Shown here: positions 43,368-51,712 of the stretch, piece by piece | How the letters are laid out: every line of letters starts with the position of its first letter | How positions within the stretch are numbered: the first letter of the stretch is position 1 | NCBI GenBank assembly: GCA_015065545.1 | Contig: SVQA01000004.1 | Coordinates: 1-64,000, forward strand | Source: Oscillospiraceae bacterium | GTDB lineage: Bacteria > Bacillota > Clostridia > Oscillospirales > Acutalibacteraceae | Direction: 5' to 3' | Length of the DNA: 64,000 nucleotides | The notes under the pieces: model-generated | The model's database searches: none | What the model was told of the DNA's origin: nothing | The model's input: only the letters and a program-made list of their open reading frames with translations | Position numbers and translations under genes: made by a program

Positions 43368-43408
43368 AAGCCAGTGTTCATCGGACTTTGAGCCTTGATT
43401 ACAAAATA

Positions 43409-43465
43409 ACACAATATTTAGTGCTGTAAACAGATAAATACAATATATAGTCCTATATATTGTGG
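43409..43465 (-). promoter_or_regulatory. Cluster of NrdR-like palindromes with a possible minus-strand promoter
   Basis: ACACAATATTTAGTGC (43409-43424) is a good NrdR-type box. ACAATATATAG-TC-CTATATATTGT (43440-43463) is a perfect 11-bp inverted repeat that holds two more half-boxes. On the minus strand, TTGTAT and TAAATA are 17 bases apart within this cluster and could start a short transcript ending at the 43341-43367 terminator. Confidence 0.5.
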
Positions 43466-43507
43466 TGTGCTGAAGTGAAAAACAAAATGTTTATTTGAAA
43501 AGCTTTT

Positions 43508-44200
43508 TTACTTAACCCCTCGCAATTGGGTGCAGGGGAGTATCTTTTTAAGCTCTTTGTACATAAGTTTAAGCTCATCGTCGGAGTAGCCTGTGATGGT
43601 ATTGTCAATCAGGTTGCCGGAATCCACAAACTGCTGAAGGTAATATGCGTCACAGCCCGAGAGCCATTTTGCAATACTCAAGAGGTCCTCCATTGTGTGA
43701 AAATCCTTTGTGACAGTAGTGCGGAATTCATAAGGAACATTACCTTTTTTGAGAAAATCAACACTCTCTGAAACAGAAGTCAGGTCAAAGAGCTTTTTGC
43801 CAACGGTAACAGCATATTTCTGCTTTGAATTCTTTATATCCATTGCCACATAGTCGATGAGCCCTTTTTTGCACAGTGCCTTGAGCTTTTCAGGAAAGGA
43901 GCCGTTGGTGTCAAGCTTTACAAGGAAACCCATATACTTTATGGCTTTTATAAAGTTCTCAATATCTTCCTGCAAAAGCGGTTCACCGCCTGTAATGCAG
44001 ACTCCTTCTAAAATTCCTTGGCGACCTTTTAGGAATTTAAGTACTTCCTCTGTGCTTATTTCTGCCTGCTGTGCATCTGTTACCAGTCCTGCATTGTGGC
44101 AGAAGGGACAGCGGAAGTTACAACCATGAGTAAATATAGTGCAAGCCATTTTTTGCGGATAGTCCAAAAGGGTGAGTTTTTGCAGTGCTTCGATTTTCAT
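43508..44200 (-). CDS. nrdG: Anaerobic ribonucleotide reductase activating protein (radical SAM)
   Basis: The 230-residue enzyme has the radical SAM cluster motif CNFRCPFC (CxxxCxxC), the SAM-binding GGEPL and an N-terminal TLLDYPQKMACTIF typical of the longer NrdG group. It installs the glycyl radical in NrdD. ATG 44200 is chosen because ACGGAG is 8 bases upstream; a GTG at 44209 overlaps that site. A terminator and a separate NrdR-box promoter lie between it and nrdD, so the two genes may be transcribed separately. Confidence 0.9.
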   Translation of the reverse strand: MKIEALQKLTLLDYPQKMACTIFTHGCNFRCPFCHNAGLVTDAQQAEISTEEVLKFLKGRQGILEGVCITGGEPLLQEDIENFIKAIKYMGFLVKLDTNGSFPEKLKALCKKGLIDYVAMDIKNSKQKYAVTVGKKLFDLTSVSESVDFLKKGNVPYEFRTTVTKDFHTMEDLLSIAKWLSGCDAYYLQQFVDSGNLIDNTITGYSDDELKLMYKELKKILPCTQLRGVK

Positions 44201-44335
44201 TTTCTTCACTCCGTAACATTAATATATATGCATAGATAAAATGTTAGATTTGATGTATCTAAATTATAGAATATAGAAAACAGTTTTGCAATAAGCTTAA
44301 AGAAATATAGAACATTTACCAAAAATACGCAGAAA

Positions 44336-44366
44336 TGTTGACACCTCAACAACTTTTTGGTATACT
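44336..44366 (+). promoter_or_regulatory. Promoter of the MarR gene overlapped by an inverted repeat
   Basis: TTGACA (44338-44343), a 17-base spacer and TATACT (44361-44366) form a near-consensus promoter. TGTTGA-CACC-TCAACA (44336-44351) is a perfect 6-bp inverted repeat over the -35 and a likely operator. A second repeat, TTAGAT and ATCTAA (44244-44262), lies on the nrdG side of the same gap. Confidence 0.75.
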
Positions 44367-44423
44367 GAACCTGTTGTAGATACTCGTGATTGGTTGATAA
44401 TCCTTATTAATGGGGGTAATAAT

Positions 44424-44882
44424 ATGGTAGAAAGATATGAGTTGTTTTCCACTGCGATTTCAGTTATTTCCACTTGCATTCAGAAAATAGAGACAGAGCA
44501 GATGACAAAGTACGGACTCAAAGGCTCTTGTGCACAATACCTTGCTGTAATGCTCAGAAATGAAGAGGGGATCACCATATCTAAGCTCAGCGAGGTTTGT
44601 ATGAAAGATAAGGCGGCGGTATCAAGATCGGTTGCTGAGCTTGAAGAAAAAGGTTTTGTCCGACGTTTAGCAGTAGGTACCAATTTGTATCGTGCCGCTA
44701 TTGTGCTTACAGAAATGGGAAAGCAGGTTGCAGAATATGTAGAGAAGCAGGCATCTGCTGCTGTTGAGCTTGCAGGTAATGGAATTGCTGACGAGGAAAG
44801 AAAAGTTTTTTACAGTGTTCTGGATCTTATTGCATCAAATTTATTGAGTATATGCAAAAAAGGATTGCCAAAATCCGAGTAA
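44424..44882 (+). CDS. MarR-family transcriptional regulator
   Basis: The 152-residue protein shows the MarR winged-helix pattern: AQYLAVMLRNEEGITISKLSEVCMKD, the recognition helix KAAVSRSVAELEEKGFV, and a wing with LYRAAIVLTEMG. It probably acts as a dimeric repressor of its own gene and of degV downstream, 21 bases away. ATG 44424 follows a G-rich site. The ligand is unknown. Confidence 0.88.
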   Translation: MVERYELFSTAISVISTCIQKIETEQMTKYGLKGSCAQYLAVMLRNEEGITISKLSEVCMKDKAAVSRSVAELEEKGFVRRLAVGTNLYRAAIVLTEMGKQVAEYVEKQASAAVELAGNGIADEERKVFYSVLDLIASNLLSICKKGLPKSE

Positions 44883-44903
44883 GTACTTTTTAAGGAGAAT
44901 TTT

Positions 44904-45761
44904 ATGTCTACAAATAGAAAAGTAAGAATTATTGTTGACTCTGCAGCGGATATTGCAGAGAGTATTGCGGATAAATTAACCATTCTTCCTATGACTCTGA
45001 GGTTTGGAGATACGGAATATACAGATGGTGTTGATATTACCAATAAAGAGTTTTACGAAAAGCTTGTTGAAAGCGATGAACTTCCCACCACAAGCCAGAT
45101 AATGCCCCATGCTTTTTTGCAGGCTTACAAAGAGGCAATCGATGCAGGAGAGGATGTTGTGGTTATTACAATTTCTTCGAAGCTTTCCGGTACATTCCAG
45201 AGTGCTTGTATCGCAGAGGAAGAGGTTGAGGGCAATATTTATGTTGTGGACAGCCTTTCTGCTGCAATCGGAGAGGGAATACTTGCAGAGCTTGCTGTGT
45301 ATCTTGTGGACGAGGGCAAGAGTGCCTCTGAAATTGCAACAGAGCTTGAAGAAAAAAGAGAAAACATCCGAGTTATTGCAATGCTTAATACATTAGAGTA
45401 CCTGAAAAAAGGCGGCAGAATTTCAAAAACCGTAGCATTTGCAGGAGAACTTCTTTCTATAAAGCCTGTAGTCAGTATTGTAGACGGAGAGGTTAATCTT
45501 CTTGGCAAGGCACGTGGCTCCAAGCAGGCAAATAACTTGCTAGTAAAAGAAATCGAAAATGCAGGCGGTGTGGATTTTTCTCTTCCTTTGCTTTTGGGGT
45601 ATACCGGTATGGAGGATTCTCTGCTTAGAAAGTATGTAGAGGATAGCAGTGCTTTGTGGGAGGGTAATGCCGACAAACTGCGTACATCCTCTATCGGCAG
45701 TATCGTAGGAACACACGTAGGTCCCGGTGCGGTTGCTGTAGCTTTTTTCAAGAATAATTAA
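44904..45761 (+). CDS. DegV-family fatty-acid-binding protein
   Basis: The 285-residue protein has DegV family features: an N-terminal IIVDSAADI, LPMTLRFGD, TTSQIMPHAF, the SSKLSGTFQSA ligand loop and the ending GTHVGPGAVAVAF. Characterised members bind long-chain fatty acids and present them to the fatty acid kinase FakA. No fakA gene is in the window. AAGGAG precedes ATG 44904. It shares a transcript with the MarR gene. Confidence 0.92.
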   Translation: MSTNRKVRIIVDSAADIAESIADKLTILPMTLRFGDTEYTDGVDITNKEFYEKLVESDELPTTSQIMPHAFLQAYKEAIDAGEDVVVITISSKLSGTFQSACIAEEEVEGNIYVVDSLSAAIGEGILAELAVYLVDEGKSASEIATELEEKRENIRVIAMLNTLEYLKKGGRISKTVAFAGELLSIKPVVSIVDGEVNLLGKARGSKQANNLLVKEIENAGGVDFSLPLLLGYTGMEDSLLRKYVEDSSALWEGNADKLRTSSIGSIVGTHVGPGAVAVAFFKNN

Positions 45762-45778
45762 ATAAGAGAGATTATTTT

Positions 45779-45811
45779 AGAGAGCCGTTTTGTAAATTGG
45801 CTCTCTTTTTT
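45779..45811 (+). terminator. Intrinsic terminator
   Basis: AGAGAGCC and GGCTCTCT with a 12-base loop and a T-rich tail end the MarR-DegV unit. Confidence 0.85.
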
Positions 45812-45850
45812 GGTGTTTGGTAATAAACCCAAATATATTGACAAAAAAGG

Positions 45851-45879
45851 TTTACAAACCACAATATGTATGATACAAT
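45851..45879 (+). promoter_or_regulatory. Promoter of the DivIVA-like gene
   Basis: TTTACA (45851-45856), a 17-base spacer and TACAAT (45874-45879) with a TG-extended -10. The -10 region is the same sequence as in the acyl operon promoter at 4709-4719. Confidence 0.75.
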
Positions 45880-45954
45880 GCTATTATTAGTAATAGTAGG
45901 TATTTTTGAAGAAAACAGTGTATTCTGCTCAGCAGATGCGTTAGGAGGTTCGTT

Positions 45955-46362
45955 ATGAGCTTGTCCCGTTCAAAGATAGAGGGCTATATGTTGCCCGCAA
46001 AAAAAGGTAAATATTACGACAAAGCACAGGTGGATGCTTTTTTGCAGAATATTGCAGCAGATGCTGACGAAACCCTTTGCGAGCTTGCTGAAAAGAGAGA
46101 ACGTATCAAAGAGCTTGAAAAGAGAGAGGAATCCATAGCTCAGGCTCTTGTTATCGTCAAGCAACTCTCCGAGCAGATTATTGCCAAGGCAAAGGCTGAG
46201 GCAGAAAGAATGATTATGGAGAGCACCGCCCAGAAGCTGGAGATTGAAGAAGAAATTGCAAGACTTCAGAATGTCCGTGACAGTTTCCGCAGCGAGCTTG
46301 AAAGCGACATTAAAACTCTTATGAATAAATTTTTGCAGGAAGTCAGAGATGCTGCAAATTAA
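45955..46362 (+). CDS. DivIVA-domain/coiled-coil protein
   Basis: The 135-residue protein opens with a DivIVA-like element (YYDKAQVDAFLQNIAADADE) after a short basic lead. A continuous coiled coil of about 90 residues follows. DivIVA and GpsB relatives sit at curved membrane and guide division or wall growth. This one is shorter than typical DivIVA and has an unusual lead, so its exact role is open. AGGAGG is the ribosome site. Confidence 0.75.
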   Translation: MSLSRSKIEGYMLPAKKGKYYDKAQVDAFLQNIAADADETLCELAEKRERIKELEKREESIAQALVIVKQLSEQIIAKAKAEAERMIMESTAQKLEIEEEIARLQNVRDSFRSELESDIKTLMNKFLQEVRDAAN

Positions 46363-46383
46363 AACGTAGAATCTGATTAGTTT

Positions 46384-46417
46384 AATGCTCGTGAGAAATC
46401 ATGAGCATTGTTTTTTT
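46384..46417 (+). terminator. Intrinsic terminator
   Basis: AATGCTCGTGA and TCATGAGCATT with a GAAA loop and T7. The ribosome site of the next gene begins directly after the T tract, so read-through could matter for its expression. Confidence 0.85.
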
Positions 46418-46431
46418 GAGGAGTCTTGTTA

Positions 46432-47220
46432 ATGAAAAGACAAATTTTATTTCTTTTATCTATAGTGATGTGTCTTTTGCTTATGTTTGGTTGCAGTGCA
46501 AAGAGCGGTTCCGATGATAATTCTTCGGGCAAGACAGACAGTATAGAGGATATGATATACGAAAATGGAGAGACTATTTCGGCAACCCCCGACGAAACAG
46601 GTGCCCGACCTGCTCAAATTCCGGGTTTTACTCCTGATAGAGAAATGCTCAGATTATCTCTTCCTTACGGAATAAACGGTACACCCTTGCAGGTTATTGC
46701 TGTAGGACGGTATAGTGGTTATTATGTAGAGGATGGGACAGATGATTCTGTTACCGATGTTTCTGCGGTTGTTGTGCAGAATATAGGTCAAAAATGCATT
46801 AAGAACGCAACTGTGATTTTGGCAGGTAAAGATGCAAAGGAGTATGCATTTGCAATTACCACTCTGCCTTCAGGAAAAGCTGCTTTGATTCTTGAGTCAC
46901 ACAGAAGCGAATGGCAGAAGGAAGAGGAAATAGCACATATAAGTGCTGTCAGCGAAGAGCTGGATGAGCTTGAGCTTCATAGCGATAAACTCAGCATATC
47001 CTTCAAAGATGGAAAATTCAGGGTAAAAAATCTGACAGATGCAGATTATAGGGCTGTTTATATTCGTTACAAGAATTACACTGCAGGAAATGTTTATATG
47101 GGCGGTGTTACCTACAGTGCTTCAATAGACAATGTGATGGCTCATGGCGAATATGAATGTGAGTCAATACATTTTTTTAAAGGCTACAGTGAAGTACTAA
47201 TGTTACAGGTTATTGAGTGA
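46432..47220 (+). CDS. Putative lipoprotein
   Basis: The 262-residue protein has a signal sequence ending in a lipobox-like MFGC, then a Ser/Asp-rich linker and a domain of about 200 residues with beta-rich character (VSAVVVQNIGQKCIKNATVIL, VKNLTDADYRAVYIRYKNY). That domain resembles FxLYD-type or similar extracellular beta folds, though no family is certain. GAGGAG precedes ATG 46432. It follows a terminator closely and has no clear promoter of its own. Confidence 0.7.
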   Translation: MKRQILFLLSIVMCLLLMFGCSAKSGSDDNSSGKTDSIEDMIYENGETISATPDETGARPAQIPGFTPDREMLRLSLPYGINGTPLQVIAVGRYSGYYVEDGTDDSVTDVSAVVVQNIGQKCIKNATVILAGKDAKEYAFAITTLPSGKAALILESHRSEWQKEEEIAHISAVSEELDELELHSDKLSISFKDGKFRVKNLTDADYRAVYIRYKNYTAGNVYMGGVTYSASIDNVMAHGEYECESIHFFKGYSEVLMLQVIE

Positions 47221-47294
47221 TTATATCATTTATAAATATCATTTGTGTATGATTCCTTTTTAAACAGGAAATACTAACACAAGGGTGAAGTTTT

Positions 47295-47480
47295 GTGAAT
47301 GAGAATAATCAAGAAGGTAATGTGCCGGTTGATATGTTTATGATGCTTGCTGAAGACGCAAAAGCAGTTAATATATACGCAGGTTTATCAAATGCCGGAC
47401 AACAGCTTTTGCTTGAGCGTTTTGCAAAAGCAGATTCAACCGAAAACAAGAAACGCATTATTGACGAGCTTACAAGATAA
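47295..47480 (+). CDS. Small hypothetical protein
   Basis: This 61-residue acidic protein starts at GTG 47295 behind AAGGGTG. It is predicted helical (MLAEDAKAVNIYAGL, AGQQLLLERFAKAD) with no recognised domain. A terminator 5 bases after the stop supports a real gene. Confidence 0.6.
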   Translation: MNENNQEGNVPVDMFMMLAEDAKAVNIYAGLSNAGQQLLLERFAKADSTENKKRIIDELTR

Positions 47481-47484
47481 AGAG

Positions 47485-47522
47485 AAACTCCGAAGGTATT
47501 AAAACTGCTTTCGGAGTTTTTT
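47485..47522 (+). terminator. Intrinsic terminator
   Basis: AAACTCCGAA and TTCGGAGTTTT enclose a loop of about 13 bases. Confidence 0.82.
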
Positions 47523-47847
47523 GCGACTTTTGAGGGTAAATATAAGAAAATAGGATAAAAACAAAGTAATTTTGCATAATTTGTAGCGGAATAATTCAAA
47601 AAATAGCCAATTTATTCTAATTTAGAATAATACACTCTTGTTTTTGCAATATAATATATCATAGTAATCATTTGTAAAATGGAAAGATATAGGCAGTTTT
47701 TGGCAAAGAATCAAAGATGATTTCCTTATTAATTTGGATGACTTTGTGTTTTTATTTCAGACACATTTTGTTATTACTTTGTATGTTGAAAATACTCTCT
47801 GTATCAAGTACAATAAGAATGAAATATTTGGAAAGGCAGTGATTAAA
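47523..47847 (+). promoter_or_regulatory. Citrate synthase upstream region with palindrome and promoter
   Basis: TTATTCTAA-T-TTAGAATAA (47612-47630) is a perfect 9-bp palindrome with one central base, placed where a -35 box would be. TATAAT at 47650-47655 is a perfect -10, 19 bases after it. The palindrome is likely an operator. The remaining stretch up to 47847 is an AT-rich leader of about 190 bases. It has an open frame but no ribosome site before 47831. Confidence 0.55.
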
Positions 47848-49218
47848 TTGACACCTAAATTTAACTCCTACTCACAGAATTCTCCTGATATTGAGAAGCT
47901 TTGTGCAAAGTGCATCGAGAATTCCTGCATTGACGCTGACCTTTACGCCAAATTTGATGTTAAGAGAGGTCTGAGAGACCTCAACGGAAAAGGCGTGCTG
48001 ACAGGTCTTACAGAGGTATCGGAGATTCGTCAGAACAAAATTGTAGACGGAGAGGTTGTTCCCACAGACGGAAAGCTCTTCTATCGTGGTATCAACATCA
48101 ACGACCTTATCGCTGGTTTTGCGGCAGATAACAGATTCGGCTTTGAGGAAACTATTTATCTTCTTCTTTTCGGCGAGCTTCCCAACAAAGAGGAGCTTGA
48201 CGGTTTCCGTTCAATGCTTGCATCCTATCGTACTCTGCCCAAGAACTTTGTTCGTGATGTTGTAATGAAAGCACCTTCCGGTGATATGATGAACACCTTG
48301 GCTCGAAGTGTGCTTACACTTTATTGCTACGACAGCAACGCTAACGATATTACATATACAAACGTTCTCCGTCAGTGCTTACAGCTTATATCTGTATTCC
48401 CTCTTCTGTCGGTTTACGGCTACCATGCTTATAATCATTATCAGAAGGGCAAGAGCCTTTATATCCACAATCCCGACCCAAAGCTTTCTATTGCAGAGAA
48501 TATTCTTATGCTGCTTCGCCCTGACCAGAAGTACACTGCTCTGGAAGCACAGGTATTGGATGTAGCACTGGTTCTTCATGCAGAGCATGGCGGCGGTAAT
48601 AACTCTACATTTACAACAAGAGTAGTTACCTCCTCTGGCACAGATACTTACGCAGCAATTGCGGCGGCACTTTCTTCGCTCAAAGGACCCAAGCACGGCG
48701 GTGCAAACGCAAAGGTTGTGGGAATGTTCTCTGAGCTTAAAAAGAATGTTAAGAACTGGGAGGACGAAGATCAGATTAAAGCTTTTCTGCGTAAACTCCT
48801 CCACAAAGAAGCCTACGATAAAGCAGGTCTTATCTATGGTATGGGTCACGCAGTTTATTCTATCTCTGACCCCAGAGCAAAGGCACTCAAGGTTTATGTA
48901 GAGCGACTTGCAGAAGAAAAGGGACTTACAGACGAGTTCGAGCTTTATGCAAGGGTTGAGCAGCTTGCTCCCTCGGTTATCGCTGAGGAGAAAAAGATTT
49001 ACAAGGGTGTTTCTGCCAATATTGATTTCTACAGCGGCTTTATGTATAAGATGCTGGGACTTCCCAAAGAGCTTTATACACCTCTTTTTGCTATCGCCCG
49101 TATTGCAGGTTGGTCTGCTCACCGTATGGAAGAACTCATTAATGCAAGCAAGATTATCCGTCCTGCGTATATGAGTGTTGCAAAAGAGAGAGAGTACACA
49201 CCTCTTTCAGAGAGATAA
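47848..49218 (+). CDS. gltA: Citrate synthase
   Basis: The product of about 456 residues has citrate synthase motifs: KLFYRGININDLI, LHAEHGGGNNSTF with the first catalytic His, GPKHGGANAKV with the second, and MGHAVYSISDPRAK. It condenses acetyl-CoA and oxaloacetate. The start is uncertain. TTG 47848 with GGAAAGG and GTGAT upstream is preferred over GTG 47839; the frame is open back to 47734 but has no ribosome site there. A HAD phosphatase gene follows 9 bases later. Confidence 0.9.
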   Translation: MTPKFNSYSQNSPDIEKLCAKCIENSCIDADLYAKFDVKRGLRDLNGKGVLTGLTEVSEIRQNKIVDGEVVPTDGKLFYRGININDLIAGFAADNRFGFEETIYLLLFGELPNKEELDGFRSMLASYRTLPKNFVRDVVMKAPSGDMMNTLARSVLTLYCYDSNANDITYTNVLRQCLQLISVFPLLSVYGYHAYNHYQKGKSLYIHNPDPKLSIAENILMLLRPDQKYTALEAQVLDVALVLHAEHGGGNNSTFTTRVVTSSGTDTYAAIAAALSSLKGPKHGGANAKVVGMFSELKKNVKNWEDEDQIKAFLRKLLHKEAYDKAGLIYGMGHAVYSISDPRAKALKVYVERLAEEKGLTDEFELYARVEQLAPSVIAEEKKIYKGVSANIDFYSGFMYKMLGLPKELYTPLFAIARIAGWSAHRMEELINASKIIRPAYMSVAKEREYTPLSER

Positions 49219-49227
49219 GGCTTTTGT

Positions 49228-49887
49228 ATGTTGATTAAAGGTTTGATTTTTGATATGGACGGTCTGCTTATCGATACAGAGCGATTGTCCTTTGAAGCTC
49301 TTGTTTATGATTGCAAAGAGAGAGGCTTTACGCTTACGATGGAGCAGTTTCTTTCAATCAGAAGCTTATCTATTCCCAAATGTGAAGAAAAGTTCAAGGG
49401 CTATTTCGGCGAAGATTTTGACTTCAAAGATTCCTTTGATAAGCATTTTTCTTATATGCGTGAGCATATGGATAAATATGGAGTGCCTATGAAAAAGGGT
49501 GCTGACAATATTCTGAAATTTGCAAAGGAGCAAGGGCTTAAGCTTGCTCTTGCAACAAGCACACCTCTGCCTATTGCAGAGAGTCAGCTTACCTCTTTGG
49601 GACTTTGGGAGTATTTTGACAGGGTGCAGAGTGCGGCAGATATTAAAAACGGTAAGCCTGCTCCTGATGTGTATCTTGCAGCGGCAGAGCTTCTGGGGCT
49701 TTCACCCCATGAGTGTATGGCGTTCGAGGATTCTCCCAACGGCATTCGTTCCGCGTCTTCTGCAGGATGTGTAACAGTTATGGTGCCTGATTTATCGGGG
49801 CCTGATGAGGAACTTTCCAAGCTTATCTTTGCTTCTGTGGATGATCTTGACGAAGCAGTGGAACTTATAAAAAATAATATGGAATGA
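49228..49887 (+). CDS. HAD-superfamily phosphatase (beta-phosphoglucomutase-like)
   Basis: The 219-residue protein has the HAD nucleophile block GLIFDMDGLLIDTE, the Ser/Thr block LALATSTPL, the Lys in KNGKPAPDVYLAA and the acidic block AFEDSPNGIRSA. A helical cap at about 15-85 puts it with the beta-phosphoglucomutase and phosphoglycolate phosphatase group. The substrate is unknown. It is probably co-transcribed with citrate synthase. Confidence 0.88.
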   Translation: MLIKGLIFDMDGLLIDTERLSFEALVYDCKERGFTLTMEQFLSIRSLSIPKCEEKFKGYFGEDFDFKDSFDKHFSYMREHMDKYGVPMKKGADNILKFAKEQGLKLALATSTPLPIAESQLTSLGLWEYFDRVQSAADIKNGKPAPDVYLAAAELLGLSPHECMAFEDSPNGIRSASSAGCVTVMVPDLSGPDEELSKLIFASVDDLDEAVELIKNNME

Positions 49888-49916
49888 TAAAGTACTTCTA
49901 ATTTGCGAGGCAAAAT

Positions 49917-51269
49917 ATGAGTAGCTTTATTGAGACAATCAACGGCTATCTTTGGGGACTTCCCATGATAGCCTTTTTGTTTTTGACGCATATATTGATG
50001 AGTGTGAGAACGGGATTTATACAGCGGAAGGTTTTTAAGGGGATAAGGCTTTCGCTCGGTAAGGATAAATCAACAAAAGATGGAATAAGTCCGTTTTCTG
50101 CACTTGCCACAACTCTTGCGTCCACTCTGGGTACGGGTAATATAATCGGCGTCAGTACAGCGGTTGCTTTGGGCGGAGCAGGAGCGGTATTCTGGTGTTG
50201 GCTGACAGGGTTGCTGGGAATGGCGACCCAATACTGTGAGTGTGTGCTTTCTGTAAGATTTCGGGAAAAGGACTCCAAAGGTGAATATCAGGGCGGTCCT
50301 ATGTATGTGCTTAAAAACGGTGTGGGCAGTAAAGCTTTGGGAAGAGTTTACGCATCACTTGCGGCGGTAGCTGGGCTTATAACAGGAGCGGCAATACAGA
50401 CAAATGCTATCAAAGAAACTGTTTTGGAATCTGTAATAAGCAGAAATAAAGAATTTGATGATCCCTCCGTTATTTCTCTTTGTGCGGGGACTGTAGTGGC
50501 GGTTTTAACCGCCTTAGTGATTTTTGGCGGACTTAAGTCCGTGGCAACGGTGTGCAGTATGGTGGTACCCTTTATGGCGGTGGCATATACCTTAGGCTGT
50601 TTGCTGATACTACTTATAAACAGAGAAATGGTTTGCGAGTCTTTTGTCCTCATAATAAAAGATGCCTTTTCTCTTAAAAGTGCGACCGGAGGATTTATGG
50701 GCTCGGCACTTATGCTTTCATGCAGATACGGTGTATCCAGAGGACTTTTTTCTAATGAGGCAGGAATCGGTACATCTTCGGTCATCTGTGCAAATGCGAA
50801 TACTGATTCGCCTGCAAAGCAAGGGCTTATATCAATGACAGCAACCTTTTGGGATACTGTGGTGATGTGCCTTATAACAGGGCTTGCAGTAGTGAGTACG
50901 GGACTTTGCTGTGATGTTTCTGATACACAGGGAGCTATGCTTTGTATGACAGCGTTTAGTAGGATTCCTTATGTGGGCAAAGGTGTGCTGGTTTTCAGTA
51001 TGATAGCTTTCGCTTTTTCCACAATACTCGGTTGGTCTGCCATAGGCGAAAAGTTTATAGTTTTTCTTTTAGGCGAAAAAGCGGCAAAGCCCTATAGAGC
51101 ATTCTGGGTGATGACAATATTTATTTCCTCCTTTGTGTCACTTGAAGGCATTTGGGCTCTGGGAGATTTGATAAACGGAATACTTGTTGTTCCAAATGTG
51201 GCAGGGCTTTTGCTGTTATCAGGTAAAGTAAGGGATATTACAAGAAGCGAAAAGGGAATTGGGGCATAA
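49917..51269 (+). CDS. Sodium:alanine symporter family (AGCS) transporter
   Basis: The 450-residue protein has the AGCS signature near the N-terminus (ALATTLASTLGTGNIIGV), GGPMYVLKNG and SNEAGIGTSSVICANA, with about ten membrane helices. Members import alanine or glycine with sodium. It follows the HAD gene by 29 bases and ends just before a terminator that serves the opposite strand. Confidence 0.92.
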   Translation: MSSFIETINGYLWGLPMIAFLFLTHILMSVRTGFIQRKVFKGIRLSLGKDKSTKDGISPFSALATTLASTLGTGNIIGVSTAVALGGAGAVFWCWLTGLLGMATQYCECVLSVRFREKDSKGEYQGGPMYVLKNGVGSKALGRVYASLAAVAGLITGAAIQTNAIKETVLESVISRNKEFDDPSVISLCAGTVVAVLTALVIFGGLKSVATVCSMVVPFMAVAYTLGCLLILLINREMVCESFVLIIKDAFSLKSATGGFMGSALMLSCRYGVSRGLFSNEAGIGTSSVICANANTDSPAKQGLISMTATFWDTVVMCLITGLAVVSTGLCCDVSDTQGAMLCMTAFSRIPYVGKGVLVFSMIAFAFSTILGWSAIGEKFIVFLLGEKAAKPYRAFWVMTIFISSFVSLEGIWALGDLINGILVVPNVAGLLLLSGKVRDITRSEKGIGA

Positions 51270-51297
51270 AAAACTCCCGATACCAAAGTATCGGGAG
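51268..51297 (-). terminator. Intrinsic terminator (minus strand)
   Basis: CTCCCGATAC and GTATCGGGAG form a 10-bp stem with a 4-base loop. The T6 tail is on the minus strand, so it mainly ends the lysine-rich protein gene. Confidence 0.85.
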
Positions 51298-51319
51298 CTA
51301 TGTTTATATGCTTTAAAAA

Positions 51320-51712
51320 TTATGCGAAGTAAACGTCCATTTCCTTCTCTTCGCCGTCAGCTACGAAGTAAGCCTTGCTGTCTTCGGGCTTGAGATATAT
51401 TGTGTAGTTCTTTGCATCTTTGCCGTTAACCTTCTTAACGTTCTCGATGATCTCGTCAACGGAAACCTGAACACCGCCGAACTCGATGAACATCTCAACC
51501 TTAGCAGCTGTCTTCTTTGTAGTTGTCTTCTTAGCAGTTGTAGTCTTCTTTGCAGCGGGCTTCTTCTCAGCAGCCTTCTTTGTCTCAACTACGGGAGCCT
51601 CAACTACAGCCTCTACAGCCTTTGTCTCTGCCTTAGTAGCAGTCTTCTTTGTTGCTTTTGTTGTTGCTGCAGTCTTTGTTGTCTTTGCAGCAGTTGTCTT
51701 CTTTTCTGCCAT
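51320..51712 (-). CDS. Lysine/alanine-rich protein with DUF6465-like C-terminal domain
   Basis: The 130-residue protein has a basic, low-complexity N-terminus (about 1-70) of Ala, Lys and Thr, like the tail of histone H1. A conserved small domain follows (about 72-130: EMFIEFGGVQVSVDEIIENV, TIYLKPEDSKAYFV). The second part resembles DUF6465 of Clostridia. DNA or RNA binding through the basic tail is plausible but not shown. AAAGAGG lies before ATG 51712 on the minus strand. Confidence 0.78.
   Translation of the reverse strand: MAEKKTTAAKTTKTAATTKATKKTATKAETKAVEAVVEAPVVETKKAAEKKPAAKKTTTAKKTTTKKTAAKVEMFIEFGGVQVSVDEIIENVKKVNGKDAKNYTIYLKPEDSKAYFVADGEEKEMDVYFA

Noticed and set aside
47734..47847. 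N-terminal extension of citrate synthase from TTG 47734.
   Set aside because: It has no ribosome site and encodes a hydrophobic stretch not typical of the enzyme; signals favour a start at 47839-47848.
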